Of a DNA stretch of 64,000 nt, positions 37,483 through 46,366 are shown piece by piece. The stretch comes from Rhizobium anhuiense (lineage in GTDB: Bacteria; Pseudomonadota; Alphaproteobacteria; Rhizobiales; Rhizobiaceae), in contig NZ_ML133527.1 in NCBI RefSeq assembly GCF_003985145.1, forward strand, positions 62,001 to 126,000. Direction: 5' to 3'. Position 1 is the first letter of the stretch. Each line of letters begins with the position of its first letter. A model generated the notes under the pieces. That model saw only the letters and a program-made list of their open reading frames with translations. It searched no databases and had not been told where the DNA came from. The translations under genes were made by a program, and so were the position numbers.

Positions 37483-37866
37483 TCAGCCGCGGCAGAGCTT
37501 CAGGATGAAATTCTCCGCATCGATGACGGCGGCCCCGAGCGCTGCGGTCGCGCCGGCATCGCCGCCGGTTTCCTCGACAGCTTCGGCCGTCTGCGACACC
37601 CGGAATGCGCCGACCGAGCTTGCCGCGCCCTTCAGCCGGTGCGCGGCTGCGCCGATACGGATGGTTTCGCCGCTCGCAATATCCTGGAGGCATGCGCGGG
37701 CCTGGCGCGCAAACATTTGAAGGACTTCGATTTCCAGCGCCTTGTCGCCCATCGTCTGCTTTGCGAGATGGACGAGATCGATCGGCCGGACCTTCGAGGG
37801 ACAGGGTCCCTTTGCATTATCCGGCGCCTCGAATACGATGTTCAATGCCGCCATCTGGGCTGCCAT
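37483..37866 (-). CDS. single-domain Hpt phosphotransfer protein
   Basis: 127 residues from the ATG at 37866, which has GGGAGAA six bases before it. A histidine-containing phosphotransfer domain is visible, with the active His at residue 76 in GAAAHRLKGAASSVGAFRVS. The pattern His-x-x-Lys-Gly followed by small residues is the Hpt mark. It has no kinase or receiver attached. Its divergent neighbour is the giant growth-pole-ring-like gene, with TTAA boxes between them. Its partners could be a hybrid kinase and a response regulator, but neither is encoded next door. ChpT is a different, larger protein, so this is not ChpT. Confidence 0.82.
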   Translation of the reverse strand: MAAQMAALNIVFEAPDNAKGPCPSKVRPIDLVHLAKQTMGDKALEIEVLQMFARQARACLQDIASGETIRIGAAAHRLKGAASSVGAFRVSQTAEAVEETGGDAGATAALGAAVIDAENFILKLCRG

Positions 37867-37973
37867 TGCCAATTCTCCCGTCTCTGTCGTCCGCAGTTGC
37901 AACAGTTCTGCGTCAGGAGGGTGGCCATCCCGTTAAATTCCGGCACATTCAGGGCGGAAATCTCGCCATATGG

Positions 37974-37987
37974 TTAACGTCCGTTAA
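37974..37987. promoter_or_regulatory. TTAA-N6-TTAA box (off-spacing CtrA-like site)
   Basis: TTAACGTCCGTTAA has two half-sites six bases apart, one short of the CtrA spacing of seven. It may be a weak or half-site contact next to the perfect box 49 bases further on. It lies about 110 bases upstream of the Hpt start on the other strand. Confidence 0.35.
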
Positions 37988-38035
37988 ATATCCCTAAATT
38001 ATTGGTTTTTAAGCGCTGCCCAGGATTCAAAGATG

Positions 38036-38051
38036 TTAACAACGGGTTAAC
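38036..38051. promoter_or_regulatory. perfect CtrA-type box TTAA-N7-TTAAC
   Basis: TTAACAACGGGTTAAC matches the alphaproteobacterial CtrA consensus exactly on the plus strand and, because the preceding base is G, also on the minus strand. It lies 278 bases before the ATG of the giant gene and 170 bases before that of the Hpt gene, so it could serve either one. Confidence 0.65.
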
Positions 38052-38328
38052 GAACCGCAAATCTCAAGCCTTCATTAATTGTGTGAAGAGCCCAGATGTG
38101 TCACTACGATACTGGTGGAGCGGGTTTATGGTACGCGCCTTTGCCGAGCGAGTGGATAATGGTAGTGTTTTGATACCTTCCGTTTGAAAAAGCGGCTATC
38201 TACTCTGAAATGACATGCTTATCCGTCCGTCGTTGGGATGGAAGGCTGGAACGGCAAAGTTGTCCCCGGGTGAGGCGGAAGCCCGGGATGCGCGGTTGGG
38301 CCGGCTGACAGTAACGAGGCATACCCGA

Positions 38329-41300
38329 ATGGCGAACAACAAATATAACGAGTCGATTGAGGACAAGGCGTTCAAGGCATTGGACGAGGCCCTCCAGATC
38401 GACTTCAGCAAGGATAACGTACCGTCTCGCCGCGGCGACGCGCCCCAGGCCCCGGAGGCTAATGTGTCTGATCCAGTAAATGCGCGTAACCAGCAGGCCC
38501 AGGAAGAGGCGCAGCGGCGCAGCCGCCGCGGTGCCGCCGGCGAGCAGGCTTCCAGGGGGCCGGCCTTCGCGCCCGCCAACGATGCCAGCCGCAACACGCC
38601 TGCCTCGATCCTGAAATCCTTCGACGGCGCCTCCAGCCGCTCGGCGGTGCGCACCGCCACGCTGTTCTCCGTGCTTTGGGTCATGGCCGGCCTCGGCCTG
38701 ATGTCGCTGCTTTATGCTCCGCAGATCTGGCAGATCCGTTCTATCGCCGATCTCGTCGCCCTGCCCGGCGTCATCGCCGGCCTCGTCGGCATCATCATTC
38801 CCGTAATGATGTTCTATGCCTTCGCCATCATGATCGCGCGCGCCCAGGACATGCGCAACGCCGCCCGCTCCATGGCGGAGGTGGCATTGCGCCTGGCCGA
38901 GCCGGAAACCATTGCCTCCGAGCGCATCATGACCGTCGGCCAGGCCGTGCGCCGTGAAGTCTCGGCCATGAATGAAGGCATCGAGCGCACGATCGCGCGT
39001 GCGTCCGAACTGGAAACGCTCGTCCATTCCGAAGTCAATGCCCTTGAACGCTCCTATGCCGACAACGAGTTGCGCGTCCGTGGCCTCGTCCACGAACTCG
39101 GCTCCGAGCGCGAGGCGATCGTCAACCATGCCGACCGCATCCGCACCTCGATCGGCAGTGTCCACGACCAGTTGAAGGAAGAACTGTCGCTTGCGACCGA
39201 AGAGATCGCGGTGCGGCTTGCCACATCGGGCGAAGCCTTCGCTTCGCTGATCGATACGCGCGCCGCGACGATCCTGGAAAAGTCGGACAGCGCCCTGCAG
39301 TCGATGGGCAGCCTGCTTGCCGCCAAGACCGATACCCTGCTGCAGACACTGAACGCATCGGGTTTTGCGCTCGCCACCGAATTCGACAATCGCCTCGAAG
39401 CGCTCTCCGTCAATCTCAATGACCATGGCGAAAGGCTGCTCAGCCAGTTCGAGACGCGCGCCTCGACCATGGACAGCAGCACCGAGAAGCTGAATGCGGC
39501 GCTGAACGAACGCACGCACCAGCTCAACGAGATCCTGATCGCCCGCACCCGCGAGATCAACGAGAGCCTGACATCGGGCGAACGCACCATTGGCGGCACG
39601 CTCGATGACGTTCTGTCGAAGCTGAACAGCGCCCTCGACGAAAAGGGCGCAAGCTTCCGCCAGAGCCTGCAGACCACCGCCGACGACGCCGTCATGGATC
39701 TCGACGTACGCTCCGGTTTCTTCGAGGAACGGCTGCAGACGACCGTTGCCCAGTTGTCCACCGCCTTCGACGAGCGCGTCGCAGAATTCACCAGCGCCTT
39801 CGACAAACGCACCGGCTCGCTCGACACCAAGCTGATGGAAAGCCTCGCCCGTATCAACGAGACGCTGACCGGCGGCTCGGATTCAATCGACGGCATCCTG
39901 AGTTCCGGTATCGACCGGCTTGGTTCGTCGATAACAGACCAGTCGCTGGCGCTCGCCACCGCGCTCGCCACCGGCCATGAGATGCTGGAAAGCACGCTCG
40001 GCAGCCGGGCGGAGGAAATCACCACCGCACTCAGCAGCCGCACCGGCGAACTGACCTCGTCTCTGCAGAACGCGACTTCGGAAATCGCGCTGGCGCTTGC
40101 ATCCGGCACCTCCGAACTGCAGAACAATCTTCAGACACGCTCGGCCGAACTGCGCGACACGCTGCGCACCACCACCACTGAGCTGACGAGCGCCGTTGCC
40201 GCCGGCACCGAACAGGTGACGGCTGCCTTCGGCGGTCGCGCCGAGGAGCTGAGCGGCGTGCTTGCGGCGCGTGCGGCTGAGATCACCGAGGCGCTCGGCA
40301 CGGCCCATGGCCGCATCGACAGCGTCATGGCAGAGCGCGGCGACGCACTTGTGGAGGCGCTGACCACCCATCACGGCCGCTTCGAGGAAGCGCTGGCAAC
40401 CCGTTCCGACGCCATCCTCAATGCCGTCTCCGGCACCCATGACCGTCTTGCCGAGACGCTCGACGAAAAGGCGATGGCACTCGCCATCTCCCTGAATGAG
40501 AGCCAGGCCCGCATCGAAGATACGCTCGAAACCCGCTCCGAAGCGTTGGTGAAAGCGGTATCAGGCACGCATGACCGCCTCTCCGAGACGCTCGACGAAA
40601 AGGCGATGGCGCTCGCCATTTCGCTCAATGAAAACCAGGCCCGCATCGAGGATACGCTCGAAACCCGTTCGGCGGCCCTGCTGAACGCCGTCTCCGGCAC
40701 CCATGACCGGCTTTCTGAAACGCTGGACAGCAAGGCTGCCGCCCTGACGACCTCGCTCGATGAGCGCCATGCCCGCATCGAGGATGCGCTTGGAACGCGC
40801 GCCGAAGCGCTGCTGAACACCGTATCCGGCACCCGCGACCGTCTTGCCGAGACGCTCGACGAAAAGGCGATGGCGCTCGCCAGATCCTTGAGCGAGAGCC
40901 AGGCCCGTATCGAAAATACGCTCGAAACCCGCTCCGCAGCTTTGCTGAACGCCGTCTCCGGCACCCATGACCGCCTGTCCGAAACGCTGGATGAGAAGGC
41001 GATGACGCTCGCCATCTCGCTCAATGAGAGCCAGTCGCGGATCGAAGACACGCTGGAAGCGCGCTCCGAAGCCTTCCTCCAGGCTGTGTCCGGCACGCAC
41101 GACCGTCTCTCGGAAACGCTCGACGAAAAGTCTGCGGCGCTCGCTGCCTCCCTGAACGAAGGTCAGAGCCGCCTGCAGGACACGCTGGAGAGCCGTTCGG
41201 AATCCTTCCTCAATGCGGTCTCCGCCACCCATGATCGTCTGTCGGAAACACTCGACGATCGGGCGATGGCGCTTGCCATCTCGCTGAACGAGAGCCAGAG

Positions 41301-44300
41301 CCGTCTCGAGGAGACGCTGACAACAGGCGCCGATGCGATCACCAATGCGGTCTCCGGCACGCATCAAGGCCTGAACGGTGTGCTCGACCAAAAGGCCGCC
41401 GCCATTGCCGCCTCGCTGACCGAAGGCCAGGCCCGCCTCGAGGAAGCCTTGGGGCACCGCACCGCCGCAATCATCGGCGCTGTAACCGCAACCCACGACC
41501 GGCTCACCGATACGCTCGACGAAAAGACGATGGCGCTCGCCATTTCGCTCGACGATAACCAGAGCCGCTTCGACAGTGCGCTCGAAGCCCGCAGCAATGC
41601 CATCATGGAAGCGGTCTCCGGTGCCGAGGCTCGCGTCGCCGGCGCCTTCGCCGACAAGACCGATGCGATCCGCACCGCCTATACCGACAATCAGCAGCGG
41701 CTCGAAAATGCGCTTTCCGAACATAGCGCCGCCCTCTCTGGCGCTCTCGATGCCGGCGGCGCCCGCTTCGAGGATCTCGTCGGCGGCTTGACCGGCCGCA
41801 TCGAAAGTCGCCTGACCGATGCCCATACACGGCTCGGAGGCCTCGCCGACGAGGCCGCAGCGCGCATCGAGGGCGGGCTCGCCTCCGCCCATGAACGCAT
41901 CCGCACGACGCTCGAAGACCGCGCCAATGCCATCGACCTGTCGCTGAGCCAGGCCCATGCGCTGATCAGCGATACGCTGACCGAACAGGCGACCAGCATC
42001 GGCACCTCGGTGGCGACGAGCGTCAGCATGCTCGAAATGTCGCTGGAGGACCGTGAAGCCGCGATTCGCCAGGCGATCGATGCCGGCGCCCAGACATTGG
42101 AAGATCGCATGCATGCCGGCGCCGGCCAGATCGCCGGCCGCTTCCAGGAGGCGGCGAACGCCATTTCGAGCTCCACCCAGGATTTCTCCGCCCATCTCGA
42201 TCGGTCGGTCGAAAGCCTGACCGGCCGTTTTGAAGAAACCGGATCGCGCGTGGAAGCCGGTCTTGCGGCGATCGAGACCCGCATCCGCGACGGCGTCGGC
42301 GGCGTTGCCGAAAAGGTCGAAGCCGCCAGCGGCCAGCTGTCCGGCGTGCTCGCCGACGGCGTCTCCCGTCTCGGTGCGCTCAGCGACGACGCCACTCGGC
42401 GCATTTCCGCGACGCTCGAAGGCAGTGCCGCAAACCTCACCCAGGCGATCGACAGCCGCACCGCCAATCTGGCCGAGACGCTGGACAGCCGCACCACAAG
42501 CCTGACGGGCGCTATCGACGGCCGCACCGCAAGCCTTGGCGAAACCCTCGACCGCGGCAATGAACGCATCGAGGAACGCCTCTCCACCATGGACCGCGCG
42601 CTGACCGTCGGCCTTGAAGCCGTCAATCGCACCATCGAAGGCAAGGCCGCCGGTCTCGCCTCGACACTGCGCAGCGCGGTTGCCGACGCGGCTCAGGGAA
42701 TGGAAGGCGAAGCGACGAGAACCACCGAACTGCTCGGCAAGACCGGCCAGCAATTCGCCGAGGATCTCAATGCGAAAAGCGACGAATTCACCCGCACCAT
42801 GGATGAGCGTTCGTCGCAAATCGTCACCCGGGTCGCCGAAGCTCAGAACCGGCTGGCGAGCCAGGCCGCTGCCGTGGCCCAGACCTTCTCGGAAGCCGGC
42901 AACGCCATCGTCAACAAGGTCTCCGAGGCCGAGACCATCGTCGGCACGCAGGTCAATGCCATCTCCAAGGTGTTGTCGGATGCCGGCCAGTCTCTGGAGA
43001 CGCGCGGCAATGCCATCCGCTCGACGCTGTCGGGGGCCGGCAGCGAGATATCCGCCACCATGGCGGATGTCGACCGGGCGCTGGAAGCCCGCAGCAATGC
43101 CATCCGCACCAATCTCGAGGAACGTACCCGCGAGATCGATACGACCTTCTCCGACATTGACAAGGCGCTCGAAGCGCGCGGCAACTCGATCCGCTCGACG
43201 CTCGACGAGCGCACCCGCGATCTCAACTCGATGCTGGCGGGCCGCTCTGTCGAATTGACGCGCATCCTCGACGAAACGGCTCGCCCGATCATCGACCGCT
43301 ACACCGATGCCGGCGAGCAGGCTGCCGCCCGCATCACCGCTGCGGCCAACCTCAGCGCCGAGCGTCTGCGCGCCGAAAACGAAGCGCTCGCCAGCGCCGT
43401 TGCCGCCCGCACCGAGAATGTCGCCAACGCCGTCAGCGCCATCGAGAACAGCCTGGTCGGTAACGTCAACGGCCTCGTCCAGCGCATGTCGGAAAGCAGT
43501 GCGGCAATGGCGATGATGATGAACCGCGCCGCCGAGCAACTGGCCAACGTCGACGGCCGTCTCGGTGACACCACCGCGCGCTTTGCCGACTCCGCCACCA
43601 AGGCCGCTGAAATGGTCTCCGCCTCGACCAGGCTTCTTGAAGGCAAGGTCGACCGCCTCTCCGACATTTCGGGCCAGACGCTGTCACAGGTCGGCGGCAT
43701 CATCGGCCGCTTCGACGAACACTCCAAGGTCCTGACCCAGGCCTCGCAGCTGCTCGGCGCTGCCCAGTCCAATCTCGCCTCGACGCTCGAGGAGCGCGAG
43801 AGCGCTCTGCAGACCCTCTCGGTCGGCCTCGTCCAGCGCTCCGCCGAGATCGAAAAGACGATGCAGGGCCTCGGCAGCATGATCGAGACCGTGTTTGAGC
43901 GGGCAGAGCAACGCTCCAACCAGGTCACCGGCAATCTGCGCCAGGGCGTGCAGTCTTCCTTCGCCGATATCGGCCGCATTCTTAGCGAAACCGAGAAGCG
44001 CGCCCAGGAAGCGGCAGAGACGATGCGCGAGGCGATCACCCGCGCCGGCGACGAGGCCAATACGACGATCGACGGCACCTTCGCCAATGTCGAACGGCGT
44101 TCCGGCGATCTCTCCAATCGCATTCGCGGCGGTCTCACCGCCTCGCTGTCGGAAGTCGAGCGCATGCTCGGCGAAGCCGGCCGCGCCTCAGACGGCGCCG
44201 CCCAGAACATGCGGGAAGCACTGCGCGAGGCGATCGATGATGCCGTCGGCCGTTTCTCCGGCGCCACCGAAGATATCCGCCGCTCCGCCGCCGACATCCG

Positions 44301-45174
44301 TAACGAGCTCGACGCCACCCGCGCCGAACTGAAGCGCGGCGCCTTCGACCTTCCCGAGGAAGCCAAGGAAAGCGCCTCGGCCATGCGCCGGGCCGTGGCT
44401 GAGCAGATCAAGGCTCTGCAGGATATCTCCCAGCTCGTCGGCCGCTCTAGCCAGCAGCTCGAGATCTCCCAGCCCGTCGCCCGCACGCTCGCGCAGGCGC
44501 AGCCGGCTCCGCGTCCTGCCCAGCCGGTCGCAGCCCAGCCGCCGCAGCCGGTAGCGCCCCCGTCGATCGAAGCGACGGGCCTGCGTGGAACGATCGCGCC
44601 GTCTGCGCCGGCGGCTGCGCCCCAACGCGCCGCCCCGCAACCTGCTCCCGATCGCCAGGAATCGGGGCGCCAGGAACCGGCCCGTCCGGAAAGCGGTGGC
44701 TGGATCAGCGATCTCCTGCGCGGCGCATCGCGTGAGGAGGCCGCCGACGAGGCGTCTGCCCGCGCCCCTGCCCGCCCGGCGGAAACTGCCGCGCCGGCCG
44801 CGCGTAGCAACGACAGCCGCAATCCGCGCCACGTCGTCGAATCCTTGAACTCGCTCTCGGTCGATATCGCCCGCGCCATCGATCACGACGCCTCGGTCGA
44901 TCTCTGGCGCCGTTATCAGCGCGGTGAGCGCGATGTCTTCACCCGTCGCCTCTACACGCTGAAGGGCCAGCAGACCTTCGACGAGATCAAACGCAAATAC
45001 GACCGCGAACCGGAATTCCGCACCGCCGTCGACCGCTACATCGGCGATTTCGAAAAGCTGCTCGCCGACGTCGCCCGCACCGACCCGAACCGCACGGTGA
45101 CGCAGTCTTACCTCACCTCGGACACCGGCAAGGTCTACACCATGCTCGCCCACGCTGCAGGCAGGCTCACCTGA
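38329..45174 (+). CDS. gpr: giant growth pole ring (GPR/RgsE-like) membrane coiled-coil protein
   Basis: 2281 residues from the ATG at 38329 (GAGG nine bases upstream); a 38-residue longer frame has no ribosome site. A disordered N-terminus (about 1-105) is followed by two membrane helices (about 110-131 and 143-170). Then comes a very long helical region (about 175-2040) rich in Glu, Ala, Ser, Thr and Arg, holding eleven 44-residue repeats (about 658-1141). Next is a Pro/Gln linker (about 2045-2155) and a small C-terminal domain (about 2160-2281). Size, two helices and apolipoprotein-like repeats match the growth pole ring protein of Agrobacterium and its Sinorhizobium counterpart RgsE, which organise polar growth. 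The ends of the helical region may sit in the cytoplasm. Orthology is inferred from architecture. Confidence 0.85.
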   Translation: MANNKYNESIEDKAFKALDEALQIDFSKDNVPSRRGDAPQAPEANVSDPVNARNQQAQEEAQRRSRRGAAGEQASRGPAFAPANDASRNTPASILKSFDGASSRSAVRTATLFSVLWVMAGLGLMSLLYAPQIWQIRSIADLVALPGVIAGLVGIIIPVMMFYAFAIMIARAQDMRNAARSMAEVALRLAEPETIASERIMTVGQAVRREVSAMNEGIERTIARASELETLVHSEVNALERSYADNELRVRGLVHELGSEREAIVNHADRIRTSIGSVHDQLKEELSLATEEIAVRLATSGEAFASLIDTRAATILEKSDSALQSMGSLLAAKTDTLLQTLNASGFALATEFDNRLEALSVNLNDHGERLLSQFETRASTMDSSTEKLNAALNERTHQLNEILIARTREINESLTSGERTIGGTLDDVLSKLNSALDEKGASFRQSLQTTADDAVMDLDVRSGFFEERLQTTVAQLSTAFDERVAEFTSAFDKRTGSLDTKLMESLARINETLTGGSDSIDGILSSGIDRLGSSITDQSLALATALATGHEMLESTLGSRAEEITTALSSRTGELTSSLQNATSEIALALASGTSELQNNLQTRSAELRDTLRTTTTELTSAVAAGTEQVTAAFGGRAEELSGVLAARAAEITEALGTAHGRIDSVMAERGDALVEALTTHHGRFEEALATRSDAILNAVSGTHDRLAETLDEKAMALAISLNESQARIEDTLETRSEALVKAVSGTHDRLSETLDEKAMALAISLNENQARIEDTLETRSAALLNAVSGTHDRLSETLDSKAAALTTSLDERHARIEDALGTRAEALLNTVSGTRDRLAETLDEKAMALARSLSESQARIENTLETRSAALLNAVSGTHDRLSETLDEKAMTLAISLNESQSRIEDTLEARSEAFLQAVSGTHDRLSETLDEKSAALAASLNEGQSRLQDTLESRSESFLNAVSATHDRLSETLDDRAMALAISLNESQSRLEETLTTGADAITNAVSGTHQGLNGVLDQKAAAIAASLTEGQARLEEALGHRTAAIIGAVTATHDRLTDTLDEKTMALAISLDDNQSRFDSALEARSNAIMEAVSGAEARVAGAFADKTDAIRTAYTDNQQRLENALSEHSAALSGALDAGGARFEDLVGGLTGRIESRLTDAHTRLGGLADEAAARIEGGLASAHERIRTTLEDRANAIDLSLSQAHALISDTLTEQATSIGTSVATSVSMLEMSLEDREAAIRQAIDAGAQTLEDRMHAGAGQIAGRFQEAANAISSSTQDFSAHLDRSVESLTGRFEETGSRVEAGLAAIETRIRDGVGGVAEKVEAASGQLSGVLADGVSRLGALSDDATRRISATLEGSAANLTQAIDSRTANLAETLDSRTTSLTGAIDGRTASLGETLDRGNERIEERLSTMDRALTVGLEAVNRTIEGKAAGLASTLRSAVADAAQGMEGEATRTTELLGKTGQQFAEDLNAKSDEFTRTMDERSSQIVTRVAEAQNRLASQAAAVAQTFSEAGNAIVNKVSEAETIVGTQVNAISKVLSDAGQSLETRGNAIRSTLSGAGSEISATMADVDRALEARSNAIRTNLEERTREIDTTFSDIDKALEARGNSIRSTLDERTRDLNSMLAGRSVELTRILDETARPIIDRYTDAGEQAAARITAAANLSAERLRAENEALASAVAARTENVANAVSAIENSLVGNVNGLVQRMSESSAAMAMMMNRAAEQLANVDGRLGDTTARFADSATKAAEMVSASTRLLEGKVDRLSDISGQTLSQVGGIIGRFDEHSKVLTQASQLLGAAQSNLASTLEERESALQTLSVGLVQRSAEIEKTMQGLGSMIETVFERAEQRSNQVTGNLRQGVQSSFADIGRILSETEKRAQEAAETMREAITRAGDEANTTIDGTFANVERRSGDLSNRIRGGLTASLSEVERMLGEAGRASDGAAQNMREALREAIDDAVGRFSGATEDIRRSAADIRNELDATRAELKRGAFDLPEEAKESASAMRRAVAEQIKALQDISQLVGRSSQQLEISQPVARTLAQAQPAPRPAQPVAAQPPQPVAPPSIEATGLRGTIAPSAPAAAPQRAAPQPAPDRQESGRQEPARPESGGWISDLLRGASREEAADEASARAPARPAETAAPAARSNDSRNPRHVVESLNSLSVDIARAIDHDASVDLWRRYQRGERDVFTRRLYTLKGQQTFDEIKRKYDREPEFRTAVDRYIGDFEKLLADVARTDPNRTVTQSYLTSDTGKVYTMLAHAAGRLT
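40300..41751 (+). repeat. eleven tandem 132-base (44-residue) repeats inside the giant gene
   Basis: The landmark GGCACxCATGACCG... recurs at 40300, 40432, 40564, 40696, 40828, 40960, 41092, 41224, 41356, 41488 and 41620, each step exactly 132 bases with no insertion or loss. The unit reads roughly SGTHDRLSETLDEKAMALAI then SLNESQARIEDTLETRSEA. Forty-four residues is four 11-residue (hendecad) or two 22-residue turns, the period of apolipoprotein-like helices. The middle units are alike at the DNA level as well. Confidence 0.9.
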
Positions 45175-45198
45175 ACTTGCTGATCTGAATCGGATACA

Positions 45199-45238
45199 GG
45201 AAAGCCGCTTGAACATGTGTCAGGCGGCTTTCGTTTTA
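45199..45238 (+). terminator. rho-independent terminator of the giant gene
   Basis: GAAAGCCGC and its complement form a nine-base-pair stem around a fifteen-base loop, followed by GTTTT. It lies about 25 bases past the stop and could also act on the convergent synthetase-like gene. Confidence 0.78.
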
Positions 45239-45246
45239 CAATGCCC

Positions 45247-46113
45247 TCACCGATCGGCCGCTATGTCCCAGTTATGGATACAGCGGTCGAGGCCGATGGC
45301 GATCTCGAGCACGAGAACGTCATGGTCGACCGCCGCTCCCTTCTTGGGCTCAGACCGGTAGCGCTGCGGAAAATCTGTGCGCCGCGAGATCGAGCAGACT
45401 TCCATCCACTTGTCGCCATTGTCGACCTCGATATCCATCGTCACCTCGGAATAGGCCGGCAGCCGGTCGGAGGGCACCATCCGCGTCGGCAGATGGATCA
45501 GCGATGCAATCATGCGGCGGACCGGTTCTAGGCAGGCGGCGTGATAGTCGTTGCCACTGTCGGCCGTGAAGGCGCATTGGAATTCGAGCTGCCAGAATTC
45601 CTTCAGTCGCATGTGTTTCGTCGGCTGTTCCTGCTCGCGGCGATAGGATCTGCCGGCCTGCCAAACGCAGAGCGGCAGTCGCGTCTTCGAATGATTGCCG
45701 AGAATGTGCTGCATGTAGATGTAGGTCGATGGCGTGGTTTCCGGTCGCAGGACCAGCGCGGCATCGCTGGCGGAGAGCTGTTCCTGAACCCAGATATCGG
45801 CGTTCGAATAGGCGCTCGACACCAGCGCCTGCGGCATCAGCGCCGGCGCCTCGACCCTCCTGACATCCCAGGCCGGATTGACCGACCTGAGAAAACTGCG
45901 GACCTCTTGCGAGAAGAAGGCGATCATATGATCGCGCAGATGGATCTCACGCTCCTCCCAATGGACGAGCGAATTGACATGATAAAGATTGAGCACGGTG
46001 CCTGTCTCCCTGGCAACCTTGATTGGCGTGGTGAGGGGCTTTACGTCCAGCAGCGCGCCGGACGCCCGCAGCGCTCCGACGTCACAGCAGGACGCGAAGA
46101 CCTCGTCCGCCAA
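45247..46113 (-). CDS. stand-alone class II aminoacyl-tRNA synthetase core, GlyRS-like
   Basis: 288 residues from a TTG at 46113. Class II motifs are readable and match glycyl-tRNA synthetase of the archaeal/Thermus type. LRPETTPSTYIYM corresponds to RPETAQG..., motif 2 is WQAGRSYRREQEQP followed by MRLKEFWQLEFQ, WMEVCSISRRTDF matches the W.EV.GIADRTDY block, and motif 3 is EIAIGLDRCIHNW. The protein stops right after motif 3, so the usual C-terminal anticodon-binding domain is absent. Proteobacteria normally use the unrelated alpha-beta GlyRS, so this is an extra, likely repurposed, synthetase-like enzyme. The start may be affected by a one-base frameshift (see findings). Confidence 0.72.
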   Translation of the reverse strand: MADEVFASCCDVGALRASGALLDVKPLTTPIKVARETGTVLNLYHVNSLVHWEEREIHLRDHMIAFFSQEVRSFLRSVNPAWDVRRVEAPALMPQALVSSAYSNADIWVQEQLSASDAALVLRPETTPSTYIYMQHILGNHSKTRLPLCVWQAGRSYRREQEQPTKHMRLKEFWQLEFQCAFTADSGNDYHAACLEPVRRMIASLIHLPTRMVPSDRLPAYSEVTMDIEVDNGDKWMEVCSISRRTDFPQRYRSEPKKGAAVDHDVLVLEIAIGLDRCIHNWDIAADR

Positions 46114-46366
46114 AAGCGCGCACCGTCACGACCTGCAGGCAGGTGCTGATATGACGGGAGAAAAGCGCGGGCTTCATGCTCATGGCGAGTTTTCTACGTG
46201 CCGGGCGCATCCTTGTCAAAACCGAAAACGGTGAGACAAAAGGAACCAGCTGTGGATGACCCTTTTTTATTGCTCCTCGTCCTTCATTCCGTCACAAACT
46301 TTTATAATCCGCTGCATTCAGGCCAACGGCCCACTCGACCATCGAAACGACAGAGACAGCACATTG

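Larger units (their letters stand above)
37867..38328. other. 462-base divergent regulatory region before the giant gene
   Basis: No open frame here is convincing. The region is unusually AT-rich in its middle (about 37970-38060) and holds several TTAA/TTAAC half-sites, one of them a perfect CtrA-type box. The ribosome site GAGG at 38316-38319 serves the downstream gene. Confidence 0.55.

Noticed and set aside
37483..37866. The Hpt protein as ChpT
   Set aside because: ChpT is about 200 residues with a two-domain kinase-like fold; this is a single 127-residue Hpt domain with an HxxKG core.
40300..41751. CRISPR array reading of the 132-base repeats
   Set aside because: The repeats have no unique spacers, are in one open frame in perfect phase and encode helical protein repeats.
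40561..43539. A 992-codon open frame on the minus strand inside the giant gene
   Set aside because: It is the antisense shadow of the repeat-rich coding region. The real protein on the plus strand has membrane helices, a ribosome site and a terminator, and the antisense frame lacks all of these.
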